A DNA stretch of 64,000 nucleotides, from the NCBI GenBank assembly GCA_949316495.1, contig OX439005.1, positions 23,524,217-23,588,216 of the forward strand, in the 5' to 3' direction. Origin of the DNA: Amphiduros pacificus. Its lineage: Eukaryota; Annelida; Polychaeta; Phyllodocida; Hesionidae. A program made the translations under genes and the position numbers. This document shows positions 13,117 through 21,722 of the stretch, one piece after another (the first letter of the stretch is position 1; each line of letters opens with the position of its first letter). The notes below the pieces were generated by a model. It was not told the origin of the DNA, did not search any database, and was given only the letters and a program-made list of their open reading frames with translations.

Positions 13117-14039
13117 GTTGGTTACATAAACACATTTTTTTCCTAGACATTTTATTTGATTTTTTTAAACTGCTCTATAAAACTTACACATATACAGGAA
13201 GAGTATATTTTATAGCAATGCATGTGATTTGAGTAGATAATGAACAAATTACAATGGGATGTTATTATACAAGACATACCTATATTACAACCCAAAGAGG
13301 AAATGAGTTCCACGGAAATCAACAATACTACATAGTCGCCTGCGTCATCAGCTGATTTCACACTGGTTTTACACTGGTTTATATTATGTAATGTTTGGAG
13401 ATACAATCACAAACTTCACTGTGAATAGATCTCATGACAAGAGATATATGTAGGGTTAATTTCATTAGGATTTCACTGTTGTTTGAGATGCTATTCTGCT
13501 GAGATTTTTGCAAGGCTAAGTTACGTTAAGACAGAAGAAAGCAAGGCTTTGGGTTATGTTTAAAGCAATTGCGCTGAGGTAAATTCAGTTAAGAGCATGT
13601 GACTGAATATCTCCATATCATGCTTTAAAAGGCATCCTTGATATATAGCCTGGTGCTTTTTAAGTGACACACTGGTGGGATGTTTTGGTGCCGCGAGTAG
13701 ACCAGCTGTTTTGGTATTGACATATGTGACATGATTGTGGGATGCGGGGACGATCAAGTGAACATGAATTTATTGATGATGAATGGCTGAACAAATGCTG
13801 CATGAATAATTAAGTAGTCTTAATTAAAAGCTAAGATGCCATTCAAGATTATGTGTAATTGATCTCAGATAAGGATAAATATTCATGTATTCAATGGTCT
13901 GTATGGAGTCCAAGGCCTGGAAATTATGGTGAAAAAGTTTTCCCTATTTCAAACAATAATTACCCTTCAATAGATTTTTATATATAGAGCTGCTCAAGTC
14001 AATGTGTAAAATACATACAATGTTGTCCACTCTGAGTAT

Positions 14040-15045
14040 AAACATGGTTAGCAATCATTTTACCTTAACCATCACTCTACCCTCAATCCTGCTATACTCT
14101 CTGCTATCATGTCTACCATCGTTATCACCATTTACCCTCTCCATTATCATGCTACCTTCTCAACCCTCCTGCTACCCTCTTTGCCATAATCATACCCTCT
14201 CTGTTATCATGCAATCCTCTTTATCATAATCTCATTCTCTCTTTTAATATGCTACCCTCCCTGTTACCATGCTACCCAATATGTTATCATACTACCCTCC
14301 CTGTCTTAATCTTACCCTCTCTGTTATCATGTGACCCTCTCTGCCATAATCTTACCCTCTCTGACATCGTCCTACCCTCTCTCTTATCAAGCTACCCAAT
14401 TTGGTATCATACTACCCTCCCTGTCATAATCTTACCCTCTCTGTTATCATCCTACCCTCTCTTCTATCATCTTACGTACCCTCTCTTCTAACATCCTTCC
14501 CTCTCTTTTATCATCCTACCCTCTCTTCTGTCATCCTACCCTCTCTTCTATCATCCTACCCTCTCTTCTGTCATCCTACCCTCTCTTCTGTCATCCTACC
14601 CTCTTTACTCTCATTTCACTATCTCTATCATCATCCTACCCTCTCTATCATCACCCTACCCTCTCTTCTATCATCCTACCTTCTCTTCTACCATCCTACC
14701 CTCTCTTCTGTCATCCTACCCTCTTTACTCTCATTTCACTATCTCTATCATCGTCATACCCTCTCTTCTGTCATCCTACCCTCTCTTCTATCATCTTACC
14801 CTCTCTTCTATCATCCTACCTTCTCTTCTACCATCCTACCCTCTCTTCTGTCATCCTACCCTTTCTTCTGTCATCCTACCCTCTTTACTCTCATTTCACT
14901 ATCTCTATCATCATCCTACCCTCTCTTCTGTCATCCTACCCTCTCTTCTATCATCCTACCCTCTCTTCTTTCATCATACCCTCTCTATCATCGCCATCCT
15001 CTCTTTCATCAAATTACCCTCACTATATTCTCCCTACCCTCTCTA
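14040..15045. repeat. About 20-bp pyrimidine-rich minisatellite
   Basis: About 1 kb of units of the form CATCCTACCCTCTCTTCTGT. The + strand is almost purine-free over long runs, apart from short ATCA motifs. A higher-order repeat of about 180 bp is visible: the variant TTTACTCTCATTTCACTATC recurs at about 14603, 14723 and 14883. Open frames on the + strand (for example 14401-15129) come from this repeat and are not genes. It lies immediately beside the minus-strand glycoprotein ORF. Confidence 0.93.
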
Positions 15046-15108
15046 TTACTACCCAATTTCATACATTTTTTTCTCTGTGGTGACTCTTTTAACGTGATAA
15101 GACATGGT

Positions 15109-16299
15109 TTAAATTTCATCATTACATGATACATAACCTCTCCCACAAAACATAGCAGAACACGACTCCTTGCATTTGTGGCACTTTTGTCCCAAAGTAG
15201 CACCATTGCAACTGGTAATTGGCCTTTTCATTGTATGTTTAACTGTAGAAAAGTACATCTTGTGCATGTTAGTTATGTCCAGTTCCATGTCAAACTTGTT
15301 CCCAGACACTGTTACTATTGTATATCTCAAGAATCCATAAAAGCGGAAAGAATCATTGTCTGACAAACGTCTATTGGGGTACCTAATTGGTACAGATGTA
15401 CAAAACATTATGGGCTGCATCAATTCCAGCTCTGAAGGTCTCATCCAAGGTGACTGGCTGCCAAGGCATATATTGTTTACACTCAATGTCGATCTGACGT
15501 TGTGTTTGACTCTGTGTCCTGAGAAAATGTTAACATAGATTTCGCTGGTCTCATTAAGTTTGATAAATTTTATGTCTTGAGAAAGTTCCACTAACAATTG
15601 GATGCACACAACATTGTTGCTTTCTACAGTAAGCATTCGTGTGTCGTACACTTTTATGTGGCGAGCTACTCCAAAATCTCTATTGTTTACAACATTCGTT
15701 AAATTAGCACAGCCATATTCCATCCCATCACCTATTGACATGGAAGCACACCATGGCTTACAGTGAAATGCAGACCCTTCTTTTGCCCTGTCTGGCAAAG
15801 TCTCCATGACTTGATTTGTAGGAATCATATATCCTCTGTCATAGTAGTCAAGATGACAGACCCCTCTCTGCTCTTTTTGTCTATTACTAAAAAGCACTGG
15901 TGTTTTTGTCTCAGCCAATGTCCTAAATATGACTCCATCCATCTCCTGCAATCTTGCTGGTAGGGAACCACAAAGGTGCACTGACATCTTTGAATCCATT
16001 TGACTGCGTTCAATTCCTATGTTGAACTTTCCAAACTCATAACAAACTTGGTTCGAAAGCAACACATTGAAACTATTTTCAGGATACAATGATCTGGATG
16101 AGGCCTCTACTGTAAAAGTGATGTTGTCAATAATCACACTCTGAGTGAACATTGGTGTGGTAATGACAAATTCCCCACACAAGAGTTTGTCCCTAGGCAC
16201 CACCTTGATGTTCTGAAGACGCATTCGACATGGAGAAACCCCCTTGACAAGAACTATACAGGACACGATCCATAAGAGAAAAAACAGCCAAATTTCCAT
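15109..16299 (-). CDS. Signal-peptide glycoprotein A of the virus-like block
   Basis: A 396-residue ORF. It begins with a hydrophobic signal peptide (MEIWLFFLLWIVSCIVLVKG), so this start is natural. The ectodomain is cysteine-rich, with N-glycosylation sequons such as NIT, NLT and NET. It ends in a cysteine cluster around CHKCKESC with no membrane segment after it, so it reads as a secreted protein. Landmarks recur in the plus-strand glycoprotein at the other end of the block: the early C-x-x-x-L/I-x-x-I segment, a central H-C-x-P-x-C motif and the terminal C-N-x(n)-H/K-C cluster. The two are therefore paralogues. A TATA element lies 43 bases upstream. Function is unknown; an envelope or receptor-binding role is inference. 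Confidence 0.7.
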   Translation of the reverse strand: MEIWLFFLLWIVSCIVLVKGVSPCRMRLQNIKVVPRDKLLCGEFVITTPMFTQSVIIDNITFTVEASSRSLYPENSFNVLLSNQVCYEFGKFNIGIERSQMDSKMSVHLCGSLPARLQEMDGVIFRTLAETKTPVLFSNRQKEQRGVCHLDYYDRGYMIPTNQVMETLPDRAKEGSAFHCKPWCASMSIGDGMEYGCANLTNVVNNRDFGVARHIKVYDTRMLTVESNNVVCIQLLVELSQDIKFIKLNETSEIYVNIFSGHRVKHNVRSTLSVNNICLGSQSPWMRPSELELMQPIMFCTSVPIRYPNRRLSDNDSFRFYGFLRYTIVTVSGNKFDMELDITNMHKMYFSTVKHTMKRPITSCNGATLGQKCHKCKESCSAMFCGRGYVSCNDEI

Positions 16300-16341
16300 G
16301 TTACATTATTCCTTTTCAATAGCTTATCAACATAAATAATC

Positions 16342-16347
16342 CTTATA
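16342..16347 (-). promoter_or_regulatory. TATA box for glycoprotein A
   Basis: TATAAG on the minus strand (in GTTTATAAGG), about 43 bases before the ATG at 16299, fits a short 5' leader. Confidence 0.5.
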
Positions 16348-16424
16348 AACAAATCCGTTCCATGTGATGTAACATGATTCATATAGAAAGACACAAGACA
16401 CGCGATATATATGTTTTTTATCTC

Positions 16425-16430
16425 TTTATT
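16425..16430 (-). promoter_or_regulatory. Poly(A) signal for the leftward transcript
   Basis: AATAAA on the minus strand, about 200 bases beyond the end of the leftward coiled-coil ORFs and just before the glycoprotein A promoter. Confidence 0.45.
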
Positions 16431-16630
16431 TTGAAAAAGAAACTATGAACAGAAGCAAACAAACATGCAATGATGACCATAATGTCTTATTCCATTTCTA
16501 CTGATACCATGTAATGTCTTGGTAAGCTTCATCTAAAGTCTAAAGCTTCTAAAGTTTAAAGCTTCATCTAAAGTCTAAAGCACAAACTTTCTCAATCAGG
16601 TGCAATGATGGCAGAGCCTTTTATGAACAG

Positions 16631-16855
16631 CTAACAGGCAAGAAGGTTTTCTTTGTCACAAAAACAATCCCACAGTTCATCCACCAATTCAGAGTCCATG
16701 AACATTAGATCTCGCTCATCTGTTGTCTCATCACATTCTTTGACCTCTTGTTTCTCCTTCCTTTCATCCATCAGCATTGTTAGCTGTTGCTGCATGACAC
16801 TCAACTGGTCCTTTTGTTCAGAATATTCCTTTTTCATTGATTTGAGGTCTGACAT
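16631..16855 (-). CDS. Small acidic coiled-coil ORF in the virus-like block
   Basis: A 74-residue open frame. Its first half is a charged heptad-like helix (KKEYSEQKDQLSVMQQQLTM) and its second half is acidic (DSELVDELWDCFCDKENLL). It lies on the same strand as, and directly after, the larger coiled-coil ORF at 16871-17695. Whether it is an independent gene is unclear. No known domain. Confidence 0.4.
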   Translation of the reverse strand: MSDLKSMKKEYSEQKDQLSVMQQQLTMLMDERKEKQEVKECDETTDERDLMFMDSELVDELWDCFCDKENLLAC

Positions 16856-16870
16856 TAGGTTGTCTTGGGC

Positions 16871-17695
16871 TCATTGTAATGCCCTCACATCCCTCTTCAG
16901 ACATTTATTCTCCTCTCTGAGAATGTCTCTCTCCTGAGTGACAACCTCTAACAGAGCAGTCAACTCCTCTATTCTTGCTTCTAATTGTGAATTGTTCTTT
17001 TCAGTTTTTTTCGTTTCCTTCAATTTCAATGCATCTATCTCTCTCCTCATGGTCTCGATCTCCTTCTCTTTGGCCTTCAAAGCTTCCTTGACTTGTTTTG
17101 AATTCAGTACAGCCCTGTTCAGCAAATCTTTTGATACCTGTGTCTGCACCATACCATTGACCTCATCAAGGGAATTCCACAAGTGATCTCCCCTTTTTAA
17201 CAAGTGGATCTTTTTACCTTTCATGGTCTTTGTTCCCTTTGCTAGCAAGTTGCTTACAATGCCTGCCACAACAGACAGACCATACCGTCTAAAGTTCTCC
17301 TTCTCTTCCCAGTTTGGGTGGCACCACATGTTTCCGGCTGTGTACATGCCACCCCCTTCAGTAAGACGCATTGGTTCTTGTCTCTTCCCATCCAATCTTG
17401 TGGATGGTGAAACCAAAACCTGTGACTTGTGGATAAGCACTTGTCCCTCTTCATCCACTGTCTGAACACCAAACTTTCTTGTGGTATGAGATGATGGCAG
17501 GTCTATGGTCACCTTTGTCAATCCTCCTCCACTCTTTGTCACGCTAAAGGTGTCCTCCAGTCCTCTTAAATTTCTTTTCATATTCTTCGCTTGGACTTCA
17601 GTGGTGATGAAGTTCAACTTCTTGTTCAGGGATAGTGACATCTTAACTCTGGTAGCAACAGCTTTTATCCTGTGCTCTTGCCCATTGTTGTACAC
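16871..17695 (-). CDS. Coiled-coil protein of the virus-like block
   Basis: A 274-residue ORF. The first 110 residues look like a beta-rich globular region (LTKVTIDLPSSHTTRKFGVQ). A conserved-looking patch follows around GGGMYTAGNMWCHPNWEEKE. The last 90 residues form a strong coiled coil with dense Lys/Glu/Leu heptads (EALKAKEKEIETMRREIDAL). Its 5' end overlaps the 3' end of the 622-residue ORF by about 30 bases in another frame. Role unknown; a structural or oligomeric component of the element is possible. Confidence 0.6.
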   Translation of the reverse strand: MYNNGQEHRIKAVATRVKMSLSLNKKLNFITTEVQAKNMKRNLRGLEDTFSVTKSGGGLTKVTIDLPSSHTTRKFGVQTVDEEGQVLIHKSQVLVSPSTRLDGKRQEPMRLTEGGGMYTAGNMWCHPNWEEKENFRRYGLSVVAGIVSNLLAKGTKTMKGKKIHLLKRGDHLWNSLDEVNGMVQTQVSKDLLNRAVLNSKQVKEALKAKEKEIETMRREIDALKLKETKKTEKNNSQLEARIEELTALLEVVTQERDILREENKCLKRDVRALQ

Positions 17696-19533
17696 AAAAG
17701 TTCTGTCAGATGTGCATTGTCGGGCTCAATACCATCCTCCACATCGATACCAAGTCCTGCTACACTATCTCTGATGCTATCAAGCGTCTTTGTCTTGTCA
17801 AATGTGGTGGGAATGAACAATGTCACTGCAATACATTTTGTGTGTTGGTTCTTGCGCTGTGACACTACCTCCAAGTCCAACTTCAATTGCTTTGCACCAG
17901 ACGAGGGCCAGACTCGCTCATATTTCGGTAGGTCGCCTACAGAAGTCACACCTACTGGCAGAAAGGTCTCCTTTTTTGATTTTGGGACTTCATAATGGAC
18001 AGTTCTTGAGCAACCCAAGTCCATCGTCTGTCGATTATTAGCCTCCCTTAGGACAAAGCTTGAAAGATTTTGTAACGTATTGTTACCACAGTTCGAGCAG
18101 AGAGTATTCATGACTGCTTCCCTCGTTTGATCTTCATCATTTGGCTTCCAGAGGTGGTTGTGCTCCCAGTGACAAATACTGCAGGCAACATATACTTGAT
18201 ACAAGATGGTGTCTGACCTGCCAAGTGCCATAATGCGTGTGGCTTGGTCTTCGTCACTTACTTTATAGAAAACCCCTGTGCTGTCAGCAGGTTTTTCATT
18301 GAGTTGAAGAGCACCACACTGATACAGCTCTTCAAGATAGAAGGCCTGGATCCTAAGAGAAATCTCAGTTGAGCTTGTCAGCAGCATTGGTTTGAGAGCA
18401 CAGCCCATCATTCTTGTCTTCTCTGTGAAGTCAATCAAATGATGGGTGTCTTCGTGCAGTACAGTTCTGCTACTCTCTAGTGCACACATCACTGGACAAT
18501 CATTGCTCCTCTTCAAAGCCTTGCCAATCGACTTGATGTCCACTTCTGGTTTTAAACTAAACACCTTTCTGTATGTTCGGTCGCAGGCATCAGAATATGA
18601 CAATGACCCATCAAATGTGCTCGCTATCCAGTTAGGGTCACCAACCACCACACAGCTGACATCTTTTTGAATGTCGGGACAACTAGTATCTTGATCCACA
18701 ACTCTCGTATTTCCTGCAGCTAATTTCTGACCTGCAAACATCAAATCAGCCATATCTTTGCCACTGGGCTCGTCTGTAGTGGTTTCAGCCCATTCTTCAT
18801 CTTTACACGTGTCCAGCCACATGTGTGGTTGCTCCAAGAAGGACAAAAACCAAAGTGTCTTGCAGTCCATCTTGGCAAGTTCATGCCACTCTATGTCCAT
18901 CAACTTCATTCTCAGGTTTAGATTGTCACTGGTTTGGTGCCACGCAAGCTCCTCTAGGTTACTCCTTCGATATATTGGTGTCATGGGACTCAAGTGTTCA
19001 TCATTCTTGTCATTGAAGATGATCGTGTCACAATTGTACTTTGGTATGGTAGCCACGAGCTTACCCCTTTCAAGTGCCTGCATGGCCCTCTTAGATATCT
19101 TCAATTTTCCTTTGTGGGCTTGAGCAATGATGTTATCAGATGTTGTTTGGGGAATGATGCAAGAGTGTTCAATATTCATAGGTTCTGTGTTTTGCTCCGT
19201 GCCATTCACTGCAGTACTAGATGATGGAGTTGTCACACAAGATTCAGGAGCGTGGGTTGTTGATTGCATGCAAGCAATGTTTGAATCCAAAGAAGCACCC
19301 AATCCATTGAATTCATCAGTGACAGAACTGGCATTGCATGACAGTTCCCCTCGGGTATCTGCCTGCTGTTCCCTACAAATCCTTTTGGTGGGCAACTTGG
19401 TTTCATCAGGTGTCTCTTCTAGTGCTCTCTTAAAATGCTTTGAAGTATTTTCTTTAGTCTTGCGAGCCTTTCTCTTCTTTGCCCTCTTGATCTTAGAAGA
19501 ACTGTCTGCTTTCATGTTTTGATTCATTATCAC
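17665..19533 (-). CDS. Large basic zinc-motif protein of the virus-like block
   Basis: A 622-residue ORF. The N-terminus is strongly basic and nuclear-localisation-like (KIKRAKKRKARKTK), followed by about 120 Ser/Thr-rich low-complexity residues. A globular region runs from about residue 150, with a helical patch (ISLRIQAFYLEELYQCGALQ) and a probable zinc site made of CSICHWEH and, further on, CSNCGNN. The layout of a basic disordered tail plus a zinc-bearing core is reminiscent of viral DNA-binding proteins, but I do not recognise a family. A TATA box lies 68 bases upstream. It is transcribed divergently from the plus-strand genes across the repeat-filled core. Confidence 0.65.
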   Translation of the reverse strand: MIMNQNMKADSSSKIKRAKKRKARKTKENTSKHFKRALEETPDETKLPTKRICREQQADTRGELSCNASSVTDEFNGLGASLDSNIACMQSTTHAPESCVTTPSSSTAVNGTEQNTEPMNIEHSCIIPQTTSDNIIAQAHKGKLKISKRAMQALERGKLVATIPKYNCDTIIFNDKNDEHLSPMTPIYRRSNLEELAWHQTSDNLNLRMKLMDIEWHELAKMDCKTLWFLSFLEQPHMWLDTCKDEEWAETTTDEPSGKDMADLMFAGQKLAAGNTRVVDQDTSCPDIQKDVSCVVVGDPNWIASTFDGSLSYSDACDRTYRKVFSLKPEVDIKSIGKALKRSNDCPVMCALESSRTVLHEDTHHLIDFTEKTRMMGCALKPMLLTSSTEISLRIQAFYLEELYQCGALQLNEKPADSTGVFYKVSDEDQATRIMALGRSDTILYQVYVACSICHWEHNHLWKPNDEDQTREAVMNTLCSNCGNNTLQNLSSFVLREANNRQTMDLGCSRTVHYEVPKSKKETFLPVGVTSVGDLPKYERVWPSSGAKQLKLDLEVVSQRKNQHTKCIAVTLFIPTTFDKTKTLDSIRDSVAGLGIDVEDGIEPDNAHLTELLCTTMGKSTG

Positions 19534-19600
19534 AAATTGTTTGTGGTGGTAATGATAATACTTTTTTTCTTGGAATGATGAGTTTGAAGTTGTCTGGAGG

Positions 19601-19607
19601 CTTTATA
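19601..19607 (-). promoter_or_regulatory. TATA box for the 622-residue ORF
   Basis: TATAAAG on the minus strand, 68 bases before the ATG at 19533; a compact promoter is consistent with the rest of the block. Confidence 0.55.
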
Positions 19608-19619
19608 CTTTTCACACGA

Positions 19620-20232
19620 GTGACATTGTAGTGAATCAACCAATCAAATTCCAGGAAGACTAATTATGTATTCATTTCTTGATCACTAGCCTAATTCTTG
19701 GATGACTAATTATTTATTCATATCTTGATCACTAACCAATCAAATTCAAGGATGACTAATTATGTATTCATTTCTTGATCACTAACCAATCAAATTGTAG
19801 GAAGACTAATTAAATATTCATTTCTTGATCACTAGCCTAATTCTTGGATGACATAATATGTATTCATTTCTTGATCACTAGCCTAATTCTTGGATGACTA
19901 AATATGTATTCATTTCTTGATCACTAGCCTAATTCTTGGATGACTAATTATGTATTCATTTCTTGATCACTTACCAATGAAATTGTAGGAAGACTAATTA
20001 AATATTAATTTCTTGATCACTAGCCTAATTCTTGGATGACATAATATGTATTCATTTCTTGATCACTAGCCTAATTCTTGGATGACTAAATATGTATTCA
20101 TTTCTTGATCACTAGCCTAATTCTTGGATGACTAATTATGTATTCATTTCTTGATCACTTACCAATGAAATTGTAGGAAGACTAATTATGTATTCATTTC
20201 TTGATCACTAACCAATCAAAGTGAGTACGATT
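19620..20232. repeat. 46-bp array in the divergent core of the virus-like block
   Basis: About 12 copies of a unit of about 46 bp, each with CATTTCTTGATCACTAGCCT followed by AATTCTTGGATGACTAA. Each contains the palindrome TGATCA and an AT-rich segment. A higher-order period of about 186 bp (four units) is clear: 19800-19985 recurs at 19986-20171. It separates the leftward and rightward genes, so a bidirectional control region or replication origin is a reasonable inference. Confidence 0.9.
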
Positions 20233-20291
20233 AATTATCTATGCACAACCTTTAGAATTCAAATTCAAGAAAAGTATTCGGTTTATCAGTC

Positions 20292-20693
20292 ATGATGATG
20301 TCTTACTTGGGAGAAGGTGTATTCATTATAAGTGATCAATGGGGTATAACTTTAGTTGAACAAAAGGGGCAAAGTGAAATAAGCCTCAATCATCTCTTGT
20401 GGCACGACTTGTGTTTGATTGTGTGTGGTATAAATCGAAAGCTCACCAGATTATCAAAAGAAGGAATGGTGACCACAAAAGTGAAAAACTCTTCTCTGAC
20501 ACTTCGTGCAGTGAAAAGTAAGAGGAACACTTTTGCTTTGATAGGTTCTTTTGTCTCCATTTATTTGGGCCCACAGGCATGGAAAAATGTAGTAGCCGTT
20601 TCACGTCGACACCTCATTCAACAGAGAAAAAAAGACACAGTGTATAAAAAAATGGATGTTCTAACTTCATTTGCTAACATGACTATTAAATGA
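20292..20693 (+). CDS. Small protein, possibly PC4-like, in the virus-like block
   Basis: A 133-residue ORF with two similar halves. Each has beta-strand-like sequence followed by an I-S/Y-L-x3-x-W motif: EISLNHLLWHDL in the first half and VSIYLGPQAWKNV in the second. This resembles the pattern of the single-stranded-DNA-binding transcription coactivator PC4 (strands, then a G-I-S-L-x-x-x-Q-W helix start). The C-terminus is basic (SRRHLIQQRKK). The PC4 link rests on pattern only. It sits 58 bases before the phosphatase-like ORF on the same strand, probably co-expressed. Confidence 0.45.
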   Translation: MMMSYLGEGVFIISDQWGITLVEQKGQSEISLNHLLWHDLCLIVCGINRKLTRLSKEGMVTTKVKNSSLTLRAVKSKRNTFALIGSFVSIYLGPQAWKNVVAVSRRHLIQQRKKDTVYKKMDVLTSFANMTIK

Positions 20694-20750
20694 TTCTGCT
20701 ATCTTATGAAGATTATCATTTGTGTACACCTGGGACCATCCTAATAAAAA

Positions 20751-21185
20751 ATGACCTCCTCGATCAACATTGGTAATGAAAAACACATACTGGTCTTGTC
20801 CAAGCAGGAGGCATGGACATTTCTGTCCACCATCAGGAGCTCTGAGCCAGGTCAATTTTCATGGTTATCCCTCATCCCAATTGGTGAACCAATGCTAGGG
20901 GTTCAATGTTCCCAATTTGAGTGGAGTCACTTCTCTAGCAACAGTCTACTAAAAGCTGTTACACTACTACAGACATGGTCAAGAAAACCTGGCAAGCAAA
21001 CCATTGTGGTAAGCTGTCTGGCAGGACTGCACAGAGCTCCAGTAGTAGTGGCATGTTTTTTGGCCATGCAAAACAAGTCACTTACATTTGACCAAGCATT
21101 TGTAAGAGTAAAAGAATCACGGCCAGGGGCTGTCTTGTTGGCACCATATGAAAGAGTGGCAAGGAAGGCAACATTTACAAAGTGA
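20751..21185 (+). CDS. Dual-specificity-phosphatase-like protein
   Basis: A 144-residue ORF. Residues 86-99 read VVSCLAGLHRAPVV, matching the CX5R phosphate-binding loop of cysteine phosphatases (Cys89, Arg95) between a hydrophobic strand and a helix. The following helix and the region ending RPGAVLLAPYE match the compact DUSP layout. Families of this size include RNA 5'-triphosphatases and phosphatases carried by large DNA viruses; substrate cannot be told here. An AATAAA lies at 21426-21431. Confidence 0.7.
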   Translation: MTSSINIGNEKHILVLSKQEAWTFLSTIRSSEPGQFSWLSLIPIGEPMLGVQCSQFEWSHFSSNSLLKAVTLLQTWSRKPGKQTIVVSCLAGLHRAPVVVACFLAMQNKSLTFDQAFVRVKESRPGAVLLAPYERVARKATFTK

Positions 21186-21425
21186 GAGTAAACCAATTCA
21201 GACTGAACACAAGAGGGGTGTTACATTCTGTTTCAAATGGATTAATTATAACATAATTGCCAATACATAGTGTGCATAGTGACAGCTAAACAAGCCATGG
21301 AGGAGTATAAAAATGATACTGGGTATAACACATGAAGCAATTCAGGTGACTTTTTACCAGCAATTACACCCAATGGTTGGGAATGTTATTTGTAGCTCTT
21401 TGACAATGAGCACACCAATTATTCC

Positions 21426-21431
21426 AATAAA
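21426..21431 (+). promoter_or_regulatory. Poly(A) signal after the phosphatase-like ORF
   Basis: AATAAA, 241 bases beyond the stop, before the next gene on the same strand. Confidence 0.4.
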
Positions 21432-21722
21432 AGGCAGAATATGACAAAACTATCGCTCGTGTCATTGTTATTTGTTAAAATTAGAGAATGTGTTTTTTTG
21501 TGCATCTGAATATTTGTTAATTTTGTGGAGTGAAATAAATAACCAAACATACTATGTCCTTTATTTTTTGTGGTCATACAAGTGATGCCGCTTGTTGTTA
21601 CTCTAACATGAAATCTCAACAAGGGATAAATGGATGAAAATTGGTTTTTACATCCCAACATAAATGTTCATATAATTTGCATTATTTGGAAGAATGAAGT
21701 TAAAAATATCAACCTCAACATC

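Noticed and set aside
14401-15129. 242-residue plus-strand open frame
   Set aside because: Translation is a product of the 20-bp pyrimidine repeat (PSLLSSYPLF-type); no start context or domain.
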